DNA of 51,789 nucleotides, taken from an uncultured Eubacteriales bacterium. Its GTDB lineage: Bacteria > Bacillota > Clostridia > Lachnospirales > Anaerotignaceae. This document shows positions 26,771-33,992 of this stretch, one piece after another (positions within the stretch are counted from its first letter, which is position 1; every line of letters starts with the position of its first letter). A model generated the notes under the pieces. The model did not search any database, was not told the DNA's origin, and worked only from the letters and a program-made list of their open reading frames with translations. Position numbers and translations under genes: made by a program. Location: the NCBI GenBank assembly GCA_934256695.1, contig CAKQPE010000004.1, positions 1-51,789 on the forward strand, read 5' to 3'.

Positions 26771-27450
26771 CTGTTCTCGCCTCCGATACGGTATCCTGCA
26801 CCACGTACTGTTTCTATTATATTTCCGCATTTTCCAAGCTTCTGTCTTAAAGTACGTATATGAACATCTACTGTACGGCTTTCTCCGTCATACTCATAGC
26901 CCCATATTTCATAAAGAAGCTGGTCTCTGCTGAAAACAACACCTGGTTTTTTCAGCATAAGACACAAAAGATTAAATTCCTTTATAGTAAGTGTTACGTT
27001 TTCTCCGTCTGCACGTACTATATGCTTTGACGGATTTACATATAAACCGCCTATTTCGTAATATTCGTCTTTTTCGATTTCTGTCTTTTTCGTTCTTCTC
27101 AAAAGTGCCTTTACACGGCTTACCAGTTCCATCATTCCAAAAGGCTTTGAAATGTAATCATCTGCTCCTCCGTCAAGACCTATTACCTTGTCGTACTCTG
27201 TTACCTTTGCCGTAACCATTATTACGGGAAGTGTTTCGGTCTCCGGGTTATTTCTTAATTTTTTTAATATACTTAACCCGTCCTCCTCCGGAAGCATAAT
27301 ATCCAAAAGCACAAGGTCAGGCAAAGCTTCATTCATTTTTTTCCAAAACTGTGAAGGTCTTGAAAAGCCTTCAGACTCCAGCCCCGAATTATTAAGTGTG
27401 TAATTAACCAATTCCCTTATACTTGAGTCATCTTCCAGAATATAAATCAT
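26767..27450 (-). CDS. phoB: phosphate-regulon response regulator (PhoB/PhoP type)
   Basis: The 227-residue OmpR/PhoB-type regulator has the receiver domain with acidic pocket E6-D7-D8, phospho-acceptor D50 in LVLLDIMLP, and conserved K in DDYISKPF, followed by a C-terminal winged helix (about 128-224; LTIKEFNLLCLMLKKPG, VDVHIRTLRQKLG, TVRGAGYRI). It is encoded between phoU and phoR, overlapping both by 4 bp. Its probable binding sites precede pstS (32648-32677). Confidence 0.95.
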   Translation of the reverse strand: MIYILEDDSSIRELVNYTLNNSGLESEGFSRPSQFWKKMNEALPDLVLLDIMLPEEDGLSILKKLRNNPETETLPVIMVTAKVTEYDKVIGLDGGADDYISKPFGMMELVSRVKALLRRTKKTEIEKDEYYEIGGLYVNPSKHIVRADGENVTLTIKEFNLLCLMLKKPGVVFSRDQLLYEIWGYEYDGESRTVDVHIRTLRQKLGKCGNIIETVRGAGYRIGGENS

Positions 27451-28103
27451 AATTCTCCCTTTCTGTGGGTACCTGTAACAGAATATTCAACCCACTCTGC
27501 AATATTTACGGCATGATCGCCTATTCTTTCAATATATTTGGCAATCATTAAAATGTCAATATATTCTTCGCTTTTTTTGTTGTCCTCTCTTACGGCCTGT
27601 ATAAGTTCTTCCTTTATTTTGTCAAAGCCTTCATCAACAATATCGTCCATTTTTATAACTTCTTCTGCCGTAGATACATCTTTTTTTACAAATGCATCTA
27701 TGCTTTTGCTTACCATGGACAAAGCCGTTTCGCTCATATTTCTTATATGCACGTGGTCATTAATTTCTTCAGAATCGATGTTTATTGCTATATCTGCTAT
27801 ATCCTGTGCCTGATCACCTATTCTTTCCATATCGGAAATCATTTTTATAGCAGATGATATAAGTCTTAAATCACCTGCTACAGGCTGTTGACGAAGAATA
27901 AGCTTCATGCACAGATCCTCAATATCTCTTTCTTTGGAATCAATTTCTTTTTCAAGCTTATTTGCCGTTTCGGCATCGGCTTTTTTGCCCAAAAAGTATA
28001 CGTTAAGGGCTGACCTTACGGCTCTTTCGCACAGAGCTCCCATTTTTATAAGTTCTGTATTAAGTAAACTGAGTTCATCATCAAATATTGTTCTTATACT
28101 CAT
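27447..28103 (-). CDS. phoU: phosphate-signalling complex protein PhoU
   Basis: PhoU links the Pst transporter to PhoR and dampens signalling when phosphate is plentiful. The start ATG 28103 (MSIRTIFDDEL) is chosen because GGAAGG precedes it by about 9 bp. The 218-residue protein shows the two homologous three-helix repeats with the metal-binding E/DxxxD patterns (EKEIDSKERDIEDLCM, KMDDIVDEGFDKI; ISDMERIGDQAQDIADIA, IAKYIERIGDHAVNIAEWV). The end overlaps phoB by 4 bp; it begins 2 bp after the pstB stop. Confidence 0.95.
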   Translation of the reverse strand: MSIRTIFDDELSLLNTELIKMGALCERAVRSALNVYFLGKKADAETANKLEKEIDSKERDIEDLCMKLILRQQPVAGDLRLISSAIKMISDMERIGDQAQDIADIAINIDSEEINDHVHIRNMSETALSMVSKSIDAFVKKDVSTAEEVIKMDDIVDEGFDKIKEELIQAVREDNKKSEEYIDILMIAKYIERIGDHAVNIAEWVEYSVTGTHRKGEL

Positions 28104-28104
28104 A

Positions 28105-28857
28105 TTAACCAAACCTTCCTGTTATATAGTCCTCTGTACGTTTATCCCTTGGCATTGAGAATATTTTTTCCGTATTATCCATTTCAACCATCTCTCCAAG
28201 AAGGAAAAATGCTGTTTTGTCGGATATTCTGGCTGCCTGCTGCATATTGTGTGTAACCATTATAATCGTGTATTTCTTTTTAAGCTCCACTGCCAATTCT
28301 TCTATTTTTGATGTGGAAATAGGGTCAAGTGCCGATGTAGGTTCGTCCATAAGCAAAACCTCAGGCTCTACTGCCAAAGCTCTTGCTATGCATAATCTCT
28401 GCTGCTGACCACCACTCATACCCAAAGCACTTTTTTTCAATCTGTCCTTTGTTTCGTCCCATATTGCCGCATCTTTCAATGATTTTTCAACTATTTCATC
28501 AAGCTTTACCTTTGAATGAATACCATGTGTTCTTGGGCCGTAAGCAATATTATCGTATATACTCATGGCAAAAGGATTCGGTTTCTGGAAAACCATACCC
28601 ACTCTTTTTCTCAGTATATTTACGTCCATGCCCTTGTAAATATCTTCTCCGTCAAGAGTTACCTTTCCTGTTATCTTGCAGCCTTCCACAAGGTCATTCA
28701 TTCTGTTTAAGGATTTGAGAAGGGTACTTTTTCCACAGCCTGACGGGCCTATGAAAGCGGTAATCTCTTTTTCCTTAATTCCCATGTTTATGTTTTTGAG
28801 TGCTTTAAAGTTTCCGTAATATAATTCAAGATTTTCTATATTAAACTTATTTTCCAT
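28105..28857 (-). CDS. pstB: phosphate ABC transporter ATP-binding protein
   Basis: PstB hydrolyses ATP to drive phosphate import. The 250-residue protein has Walker A GPSGCGKST (37-45), Q-loop in VGMVFQKPNPF, signature MSGGQQQRLCIARALA, Walker B VLLMDEPTSALD and switch VTHNM. The PstB-specific LNRMNDL and long C-terminal region are present. GAGGTGAGGATAA precedes the ATG. It lies between pstA and phoU in the operon. Confidence 0.97.
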   Translation of the reverse strand: MENKFNIENLELYYGNFKALKNINMGIKEKEITAFIGPSGCGKSTLLKSLNRMNDLVEGCKITGKVTLDGEDIYKGMDVNILRKRVGMVFQKPNPFAMSIYDNIAYGPRTHGIHSKVKLDEIVEKSLKDAAIWDETKDRLKKSALGMSGGQQQRLCIARALAVEPEVLLMDEPTSALDPISTSKIEELAVELKKKYTIIMVTHNMQQAARISDKTAFFLLGEMVEMDNTEKIFSMPRDKRTEDYITGRFG

Positions 28858-28870
28858 TTATCCTCACCTC

Positions 28871-29794
28871 TTACTGTCTTCCTTTGACAAGTGTTTTTGC
28901 AATCTTCGATGAAAGTGCATTAAGTCCTATAACCATAACAAGTATAACTACAGCCGTTGCATATGCCTGATTGATATAAAGTCCCTCGGAAAGGAGTGAA
29001 TACATATGAACCGCCAATGTTCTTGTTGACGAGAATATGCTCTTAGGCACCGACGGTGCTGTTCCTGCCGTAAATATAAGTGCCGCTGTCTCGCCTACTA
29101 TACGGCCTGTGCTTAATACAACGCCGGAGAATATGCCAGGTATTGCAGAAGGAAGAACTATTTTGAACACTGTTCTTAATTTTCCCGCACCGAGACCGAA
29201 GCTTCCTTCCCTGTATGAATCGGGAACTGCCTTTAAAGCTTCTTCCGTTGTACTCATTATTGTAGGCAGAACCATTATAGAAAGAGTAAGCACACCGCCT
29301 ATAAACGTATATCCAAGCTGTAAAGCCGAAGCAAACATAAGGTATCCGAAAAGTCCGTATATGATTGAAGGTATGCCGGCAAGAGTTACGGTTGTTACCC
29401 TTACGGCATAAACCAGTCTGCTGCCTTTTTTTGCATATTCAACCAGATATATGGCAGAAAAAACGCCTATAGGCACTGCTATTATAAGTGTTGCTATTGT
29501 TATAAGGAATGTATTTATAATTGACGGAAGCATTGATACATTGTCCGTATTGTATGTCCATTCAAAAAGGCTCAGGTTTATGTTTGGTATTCCTTTTACA
29601 AATATATATCCTATTATAAGTAAAAATACCGATACGGTAATAAGTGCCGCAAGACTTACAAGCCCCAGAAGCAGAAGTGAAAACGGTCTGTTTTTATATC
29701 CTCTTAATTTGTCTTTAAGAGTAAGTCTGTTTATGGCAGTTATATTTTCTGCCGTATTTTTATTTTCCGAAATTTTATCTAAAGCCTCGACCAT
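28871..29794 (-). CDS. pstA: phosphate ABC transporter permease PstA
   Basis: The 307-residue protein has an extended cytosolic N-terminus (1-40) and six membrane segments, with the EAA loop (EALKAVPDSYREGSFGLGAGKLRT, about 205-228) typical of PstA. It forms the membrane channel with PstC. AAGGAGGG precedes ATG 29794; the pstC stop is 3 bp upstream. Confidence 0.95.
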   Translation of the reverse strand: MVEALDKISENKNTAENITAINRLTLKDKLRGYKNRPFSLLLLGLVSLAALITVSVFLLIIGYIFVKGIPNINLSLFEWTYNTDNVSMLPSIINTFLITIATLIIAVPIGVFSAIYLVEYAKKGSRLVYAVRVTTVTLAGIPSIIYGLFGYLMFASALQLGYTFIGGVLTLSIMVLPTIMSTTEEALKAVPDSYREGSFGLGAGKLRTVFKIVLPSAIPGIFSGVVLSTGRIVGETAALIFTAGTAPSVPKSIFSSTRTLAVHMYSLLSEGLYINQAYATAVVILVMVIGLNALSSKIAKTLVKGRQ

Positions 29795-29797
29795 TTT

Positions 29798-30643
29798 TTA
29801 TCCCTCCTTCTTCATTACGGAAAAGAGCATATTTATTATAAGTATAAATACAAACAATACAACGCCTGTGCCTATAAGAGCCTGTCTGTGAAGACCTGTT
29901 GCATAACCCATTTCCATAACTATATTTGATGTCATTGTTCTTACACCGCTTAATATTGATTTCGGTATAACCGTCTGGTTTCCGGCTATTATTATAACTG
30001 CCATTGTTTCACCTATGGCCCTGCCTACACCAAGTATTACTCCTGCAAGTATACCGCTTTTGGCTGCCGGCACCATTGCCCTGAAAACTGCCTGTTCATG
30101 TGTATCGCCCAGTGCCAAAGCACCTTCATAATAGCTTTCCGGCACACTTCTTACTGCATCTTCGGATACACTTATTATTGTAGGCAGAATCATTATTCCC
30201 AGTATTATTGATGCTGTAAGTACACCTTTTCCTCCTGTACCGAAAATATCCTGAATAATAGGAACCACAACTACCAGTCCGAAGAAACCGTATACTATGG
30301 AAGGTATTCCGGCAAGAAGTCCTATTGCAGGCTTCATAATTTTATAAAGCTTTTCCGGACAGAACTTAGCCATAAATACCGCACAAAGAACTCCAACGGG
30401 AACACCTAAAATTATTGCTCCCGCCGTTACGTAAATACTGCCTATTATCATAGGGAATATTCCGTATATGTCGTTTGACGGCTTCCATACGGTTCCGAAA
30501 AGGAATTTAAAAACGCCTATTTCCTTTATGGCAGGCACACCGTTTGCAAATATGAACACACATATCAAAATCGTAGAAAATATTGATACACAGGCTGCCA
30601 GAAAGAAAACTATTTTCATCAATAATTCTTTAACATTTTTCAT
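29798..30643 (-). CDS. pstC: phosphate ABC transporter permease PstC
   Basis: The 281-residue protein has six membrane segments, the PstC motif FLFGTVWKPSNDIYGIFPMI (about residues 43-62) and the EAA loop (EDAVRSVPESYYEGALALGDT, about 174-194). It pairs with PstA. GAGG precedes the ATG by about 9 bp; the HAD gene ends 6 bp upstream, so translation may be coupled. Confidence 0.95.
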   Translation of the reverse strand: MKNVKELLMKIVFFLAACVSIFSTILICVFIFANGVPAIKEIGVFKFLFGTVWKPSNDIYGIFPMIIGSIYVTAGAIILGVPVGVLCAVFMAKFCPEKLYKIMKPAIGLLAGIPSIVYGFFGLVVVVPIIQDIFGTGGKGVLTASIILGIMILPTIISVSEDAVRSVPESYYEGALALGDTHEQAVFRAMVPAAKSGILAGVILGVGRAIGETMAVIIIAGNQTVIPKSILSGVRTMTSNIVMEMGYATGLHRQALIGTGVVLFVFILIINMLFSVMKKEG

Positions 30644-30649
30644 CTGAAA

Positions 30650-31438
30650 TCAAACCTCATTTCCCTCGGCTACTTCGCCTACATTGTTTGCCACAACTCT
30701 CGGTGCATAAGGAAAATTTCTTAACATATCCAAATCCGTAACACCCGAAAGCACAAGACATGTATCAAGACCCGTTTCTATTCCGGCTATAATGTCACTG
30801 TCCATTCTGTCGCCTATAATTGCAGCTTCTTCCGAATGAACATTTAAAAGCCTAAGTGCTGTACGCATTATAAGGGGATTTGGCTTGCCTACAAAATATG
30901 CTTTTTTTCCGCTTGCTATTTCTATAGGCGAAATAAGGCTTTTGCATGCAGGCACAAGACCGAACTCCATAGGGCCTGTAATATCTGTGTTTGTGCCTAT
31001 AAGCCTTGCACCGTTGTTTACCAGTGTAACTGCCTTTACTATCTTACTGTAGTTATAGCTGTCAGTCTCTCCCACTATTACATAATCCGGGTTTCTGTCA
31101 TTGTTTGTTATTCCCGCATCATAGAGGGCATTCATAAGTCCTCCTGCACCTATTACATATGCACTTGCCCTTGGATTCTGACTTCTTATAAATTCAGCCG
31201 TTGCCAAAGCACTTGTGTAAAATCTGTTTTCATCATCTATCATTATGCCGAGATTTGCCAACTTCTGCTGATACTCTCTCGGTGTAAGCTGGCTTGAATT
31301 TGTAAGAAAAATAAAGTTCTTGTTTTCTCTGTAAAGCCAGTTTACAAAGTTTGTAACACCCGGAAGAATTTTATTTCCGTGGTATATTACACCGTCCATG
31401 TCGCATATAAATCCTTTTTTACTTCTAAGCTGTTCCAA
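30650..31438 (-). CDS. HAD-IIA family sugar/p-nitrophenyl phosphatase-like hydrolase
   Basis: The 262-residue protein has HAD motif I CDMDGVIYHG (D13, D15), motif II in FLTNSS, the C2-type cap typical of subfamily IIA (NagD-like), and motif III/IV in KPNPLIMRTAL and IIGDRMDSDIIAG. The likely start is TTG 31438, preceded by GAGGTG. It opens the operon HAD-pstC-pstA-pstB-phoU-phoB-phoR. A phosphatase at the head of the phosphate operon makes biological sense, but its substrate is unknown. Confidence 0.9.
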   Translation of the reverse strand: MEQLRSKKGFICDMDGVIYHGNKILPGVTNFVNWLYRENKNFIFLTNSSQLTPREYQQKLANLGIMIDDENRFYTSALATAEFIRSQNPRASAYVIGAGGLMNALYDAGITNNDRNPDYVIVGETDSYNYSKIVKAVTLVNNGARLIGTNTDITGPMEFGLVPACKSLISPIEIASGKKAYFVGKPNPLIMRTALRLLNVHSEEAAIIGDRMDSDIIAGIETGLDTCLVLSGVTDLDMLRNFPYAPRVVANNVGEVAEGNEV

Positions 31439-31484
31439 AAAAACACCTCGTATTCTTTATATTCAATATCTGCTTTTACTATTT

Positions 31485-31516
31485 AAAAAGCCTAAGGATT
31501 AATTCCTCAGGCTTTT
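31485..31516. terminator. intrinsic terminator downstream of pstS
   Basis: AAAAAGCCTAAGGA and TCCTCAGGCTTTTT form a stem with one mismatch around ATTAAT. It separates pstS from the HAD-pst-pho operon; partial read-through is possible. Confidence 0.8.
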
Positions 31517-31523
31517 TTTATAT

Positions 31524-31611
31524 TAACCGCACCTGTTTGTGGATCGTTAGGGGATTGGGCTTAATACTGAAAGCCTGAAAACAGTTATCGGCTTTGCTAA
31601 GTGCGGTTTTT
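31524..31611. repeat. long imperfect palindrome downstream of pstS
   Basis: The ends AACCGCAC and GTGCGGTT are complementary over 8 bp, with inner complementary pieces CTGTTT/AAACAG and AGCC/GGCT. The stretch lies between the pstS stop and the terminator and would be part of the pstS mRNA 3' end. Function unknown. Confidence 0.5.
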
Positions 31612-31621
31612 GGGTTATCGT

Positions 31622-32551
31622 TTACTGTACTTCTGACCAGTCTGTAACAGCACCTGTGTAAATATCTTTTACCTGCTGAGTTGTAAGAGCTGATACAGGA
31701 TTTTCTTTGTTTACGATAATTGCGATACCGTCCATTGCGATTACTGTTGCAGTTACACCCTGAGAAGTTTCCTCGTCTTTAAGCTCTCTTGAAGCCATAC
31801 CGATGTCGCAGATACCTTCTATAGCTGATGTTACACCTGTTGTTGAGTCTGACTGCTGAACTTCGATTTCAACGTTTGAGTTTATTGCTTTGTAAGCCTC
31901 TGCAAGCTTTTCCATAACAGGTGTTACTGAAGAAGAACCTGCAACTGTAATCTTTCCGCTTACTTTTCCGCCGTCAAAAGCACCTGTTGAGCCCTGGCTT
32001 ACGTAGCCGTTTTCTTCTACTACTGCCTGACCTTCATCGCTCATAATAAAGTTGATGAAATCCTGTGCTGTTTCGCTTAAACCGTCTTTTGTTACGATAT
32101 TGAAAGGTCTTGCTACTTTGTAGCTTCCGTCTTTTACTGCTTCTGCACTTGGTGCAACACCGTCAACTTCAACTGCCTTTACGGAATCATCAAGAGAACC
32201 GAGTGATATGTAACCGATAGAAGATTTATTTCCTGCTACTGTTGTCATCATAACAGCTGTACTGTTTGTAATTTCCGCTGTATCAACAGTGTTGTCTACT
32301 TTTTCGCCTGCTTCGTTCTTTTCTTCAACACCTGTAAGTTCAATGAAAGCTCCTCTTGTGCCTGAGCCGTCCTCTCTTGAGATTACTGAGATTGCACCGC
32401 TCATACCGTCTGTATTTTCTGCTGTTGTTGAAGCTGCTGCCGAGCCTGAGCCCTGAGAATCAGTGCTTCCCGAAGATGAACTGCTTCCGCAGCCTGCAAG
32501 AGACGCTGCCACACAAACTGCTGCTAAAGTAACTGCTATTAACTTTTTCAT
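31622..32551 (-). CDS. pstS: phosphate-binding lipoprotein PstS, circularly permuted
   Basis: PstS binds phosphate outside the membrane and delivers it to PstCA. The 309-residue lipoprotein has a signal with lipobox LAGC (C at about 21) and a Ser-rich linker. The order of its lobes is swapped: the segment that normally comes last (ISVISREDGSGTRGAFIEL, IGYISLGSL, FINFIMSDEGQ) comes first (about 53-198), and the segment that normally starts the protein (ITVAGSSSVTPVMEKLAEAY, CDIGMASRELKDEE, LTTQQVKDIYTGAVTDWSEV) comes last. Phosphate-binding Ser/Thr, Arg and Asp residues are kept. AAAGGAG precedes the ATG; PHO-box-like repeats are upstream. Confidence 0.93.
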   Translation of the reverse strand: MKKLIAVTLAAVCVAASLAGCGSSSSSGSTDSQGSGSAAASTTAENTDGMSGAISVISREDGSGTRGAFIELTGVEEKNEAGEKVDNTVDTAEITNSTAVMMTTVAGNKSSIGYISLGSLDDSVKAVEVDGVAPSAEAVKDGSYKVARPFNIVTKDGLSETAQDFINFIMSDEGQAVVEENGYVSQGSTGAFDGGKVSGKITVAGSSSVTPVMEKLAEAYKAINSNVEIEVQQSDSTTGVTSAIEGICDIGMASRELKDEETSQGVTATVIAMDGIAIIVNKENPVSALTTQQVKDIYTGAVTDWSEVQ

Positions 32552-32614
32552 TTTTAATTTCTCCTTTTAAAATTCATACTTTATTGTTTTTGTTTTTTCT
32601 TTGTTACAAATACA

Positions 32615-32677
32615 ATTATAGAAATGTAAAGTAAAATCCACTACCGTGTTAATGTTAAATATAAGTTAATGTTAAAT
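32615..32677 (-). promoter_or_regulatory. pstS promoter with tandem PHO-box-like repeats
   Basis: On the minus strand TATAAT (32615-32620) has no good -35 box. Instead two identical 13-bp repeats, read on the plus strand as GTTAATGTTAAAT at 32648-32660 and 32665-32677 (17-bp period), sit about 28-57 bp upstream of it; on the minus strand each contains TTTAACATTAAC, close to the TTAACA-type PhoP/PhoB half-sites of Firmicutes. A further palindromic TTTAACAT/ATGTTAAA lies at 32695-32715. This suits activation by PhoB at low phosphate. Confidence 0.65.
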
Positions 32678-32711
32678 TCTGTTTTCTTTTTACATTTAAC
32701 ATTTTCTATGT

Positions 32712-32962
32712 TAAATAAAAATTTATCGGACTAATTAAAACCGTGGGACTCTGTCCCACAACCCTGCGATTTTTTGAAAAAAATCGAGTAAAACTTTTAT
32801 CAAAACGCAATTACATTGCGTTTTTCGGGAAAAAATATATTGAATTATTCCAAAAATACCATGGCTCTGCCATGGTATTTTACAAAAGTTTAGGTCAAGC
32901 CTTTTCAAAGGCTTGTGGGGTATTGGGGCAATGCCCCAAGGTCTTAGATAAATTTATATTTA
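32712..32962. repeat. alpha element 2 (MITE-like)
   Basis: Full element: left end AAATAAAAATTTATCGGACT, H1 GTGGGAC/GTCCCAC, H2 CGATTTTT/AAAAATCG, spacer, H3 CGCAAT/ATTGCG, then CCATGGC/GCCATGG, spacer, CAAGCC/GGCTTG, TGGGGC/GCCCCA, right end ATAAATTTATATTTA. It differs at only a few positions from element 4 (35796-36047). It lies between the pstS control region and the recombinase gene, in the same direction as element 1. Confidence 0.88.
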
Positions 32963-33008
32963 TACATCTTTAAATTGCAGTCCATAAATCAATTTTCCAC
33001 AATTTCGT

Positions 33009-33017
33009 CATAGAATA
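33009..33017 (+). promoter_or_regulatory. sporulation-type -10 (CATAnnnTA) before the recombinase gene
   Basis: CATAGAATA fits the -10 pattern of the mother-cell factors sigma-K (CATAnnnTA) and partly sigma-E. No convincing -35 AC at 16-17 bp is present. It ends 20 bp before ATG 33038. Suggestive only. Confidence 0.35.
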
Positions 33018-33037
33018 TTAACAAAACCACTAAAGGA

Positions 33038-33883
33038 ATGATTTTTATTAAAACAGCCGCAGCCTATATCCGTGTTTCCACCGATGAACAGACCGCATAC
33101 TCGCCTATGGTACAGAAAGAAACAATACTTAACTTTGCAGAAAAAAATAATTTTTTTATTCCACCGGAATTTGTATTTTCAGATGAAGGCATATCCGGAA
33201 GAACAGCCGAAAAACGTCCCGCCTTTATATCAATGATTAACTGTGCCTTAAAAAAGAAAAACAATATATCCGCCGTTATAGTACATAAATATGACCGCTT
33301 TGCCCGTTCAAGGGACGATGCCGTTATATATAAGGCAATGTTAAAAAAGCATGGTATATGTGTCATTTCCGTAACGGAAAAAATGCCTTTTGACCATAAG
33401 TTTGCCGTTATTTACGAGGCTATGCTTGAAGCTATGGCAGAATACTATTCACTTAATCTTTCTGATGAGGTAAAGAAAACAATGATAAAAAAAGCGGAAA
33501 AAGGCGAATATCAGGCTTTTGCACCTTTTGGATATAAAAACGAAAATAAAACCCTTACCGTTATTCCTTTTGAAAGGGAAATTGTGAAAATGATATTCCA
33601 AAAATATGTTTTTGAAGATATTAAACCTAAAGATATAGCAAAAATATTAAATTCAATGAACGTAAAAACCCATAGAGGAAATAAATTTGAAACAAGAAAT
33701 ATAGAATATATTTTAAATAATCCCGTTTACTGCGGTTTTGTTCGGTGGACTCCCTGCGGAAAAATAAATCGTGATTTTGCAAACAAAAATTCTTTAATAT
33801 CAAAAGGAACTTTTGAATCAATAATCGATAAGGAGCTTTTTGAAAAAGCAAAAGAAAAATACAGAGTCAAAAAATACAAATAA
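33038..33883 (+). CDS. serine recombinase, short form, at the edge of the cotJC element
   Basis: The 281-residue protein has the resolvase/invertase catalytic domain: AAAYIRVSTDEQ with R12 and catalytic S14, FSDEGISGRTAEKRP, HKYDRFARSRDDA (about 88-100), and the long helix from about residue 125, then a recombinase domain (about 155-260; FAPFGYKN, KDIAKILNSMNVKTHRG, IEYILNNPVYCGFVRW). The zinc-ribbon and long coiled coil of typical large serine recombinases (450-550 residues) are absent. AAAGGA abuts ATG 33038; ATT 33047 would be better spaced, so the start is uncertain. The stop is 5 bp from the 9-bp core. This is the predicted cotJC recombinase. Confidence 0.88.
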   Translation: MIFIKTAAAYIRVSTDEQTAYSPMVQKETILNFAEKNNFFIPPEFVFSDEGISGRTAEKRPAFISMINCALKKKNNISAVIVHKYDRFARSRDDAVIYKAMLKKHGICVISVTEKMPFDHKFAVIYEAMLEAMAEYYSLNLSDEVKKTMIKKAEKGEYQAFAPFGYKNENKTLTVIPFEREIVKMIFQKYVFEDIKPKDIAKILNSMNVKTHRGNKFETRNIEYILNNPVYCGFVRWTPCGKINRDFANKNSLISKGTFESIIDKELFEKAKEKYRVKKYK

Positions 33884-33888
33884 AATTT

Positions 33889-33897
33889 CCATATGGC
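33889..33897. repeat. right attachment-like core CCATATGGC
   Basis: Identical to 18725-18733 and in the same codon phase of cotJC. It is 5 bp from the recombinase stop codon. Confidence 0.85.
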
Positions 33898-33989
33898 CCA
33901 CCATACTGCTCAAGCATTATTTTGGCAAGCTTAGGATCTGTTTTTTTGATGTTAACAGGAAACATTAATTTTTTTTCGTATATCCACAT
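33889..33989 (-). pseudogene. cotJC: cotJC 5' part, first 34 codons
   Basis: ATG 33989 with AGGAGG upstream, 3 bp after the cotJB stop, begins MWIYEKKLMFPVNIKK and runs through DPKLAKIMLEQYGGPYG, a clear CotJC N-terminus. Homology stops at the 9-bp core; unrelated codons follow to a stop at 33867. The rest of the gene is at 18214-18733. CotJC is a manganese-catalase-like spore-coat protein made in the mother cell. As it stands the cotJ operon would make only a 40-residue peptide; excision of 18734-33897 would restore it. Confidence 0.92.
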
Positions 33990-33992
33990 AAA

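Larger units (their letters stand above)
18734..33897. mobile_element. putative skin-like intervening element in cotJC, 15,164 bp
   Basis: The segment lies exactly between the two halves of cotJC and is bounded by a 9-bp direct repeat. It contains one alpha element directly inside its left end (18745-19030), metY, an ABC transporter operon, an unknown gene, phoR-phoB-phoU-pstBAC, a HAD phosphatase, pstS, a second alpha element (32712-32962) and a serine recombinase gene (33038-33883) ending 5 bp from the right core. Serine recombinases of this type excise sporulation intervening elements in other genes, for example skin in sigK. Excision would restore cotJABC. That housekeeping genes are inside is unusual and suggests later capture. 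No excision data are available. Confidence 0.75.

Noticed and set aside
31524..31611. Riboswitch or small RNA between pstS and the HAD gene
   Set aside because: The palindrome is imperfect, lies downstream of pstS, and matches no aptamer I know; reported only as a palindrome.
32743..32973. 76-residue plus-strand open frame, repeated at 35828-36097
   Set aside because: The frame is a translation of the palindromes of alpha elements 2 and 4. Identity reflects recent DNA duplication, not coding selection.
18734..33897. Integrated phage
   Set aside because: No capsid, terminase, tail, lysis or phage replication genes; apart from the recombinase the genes are ordinary metabolic and regulatory genes.
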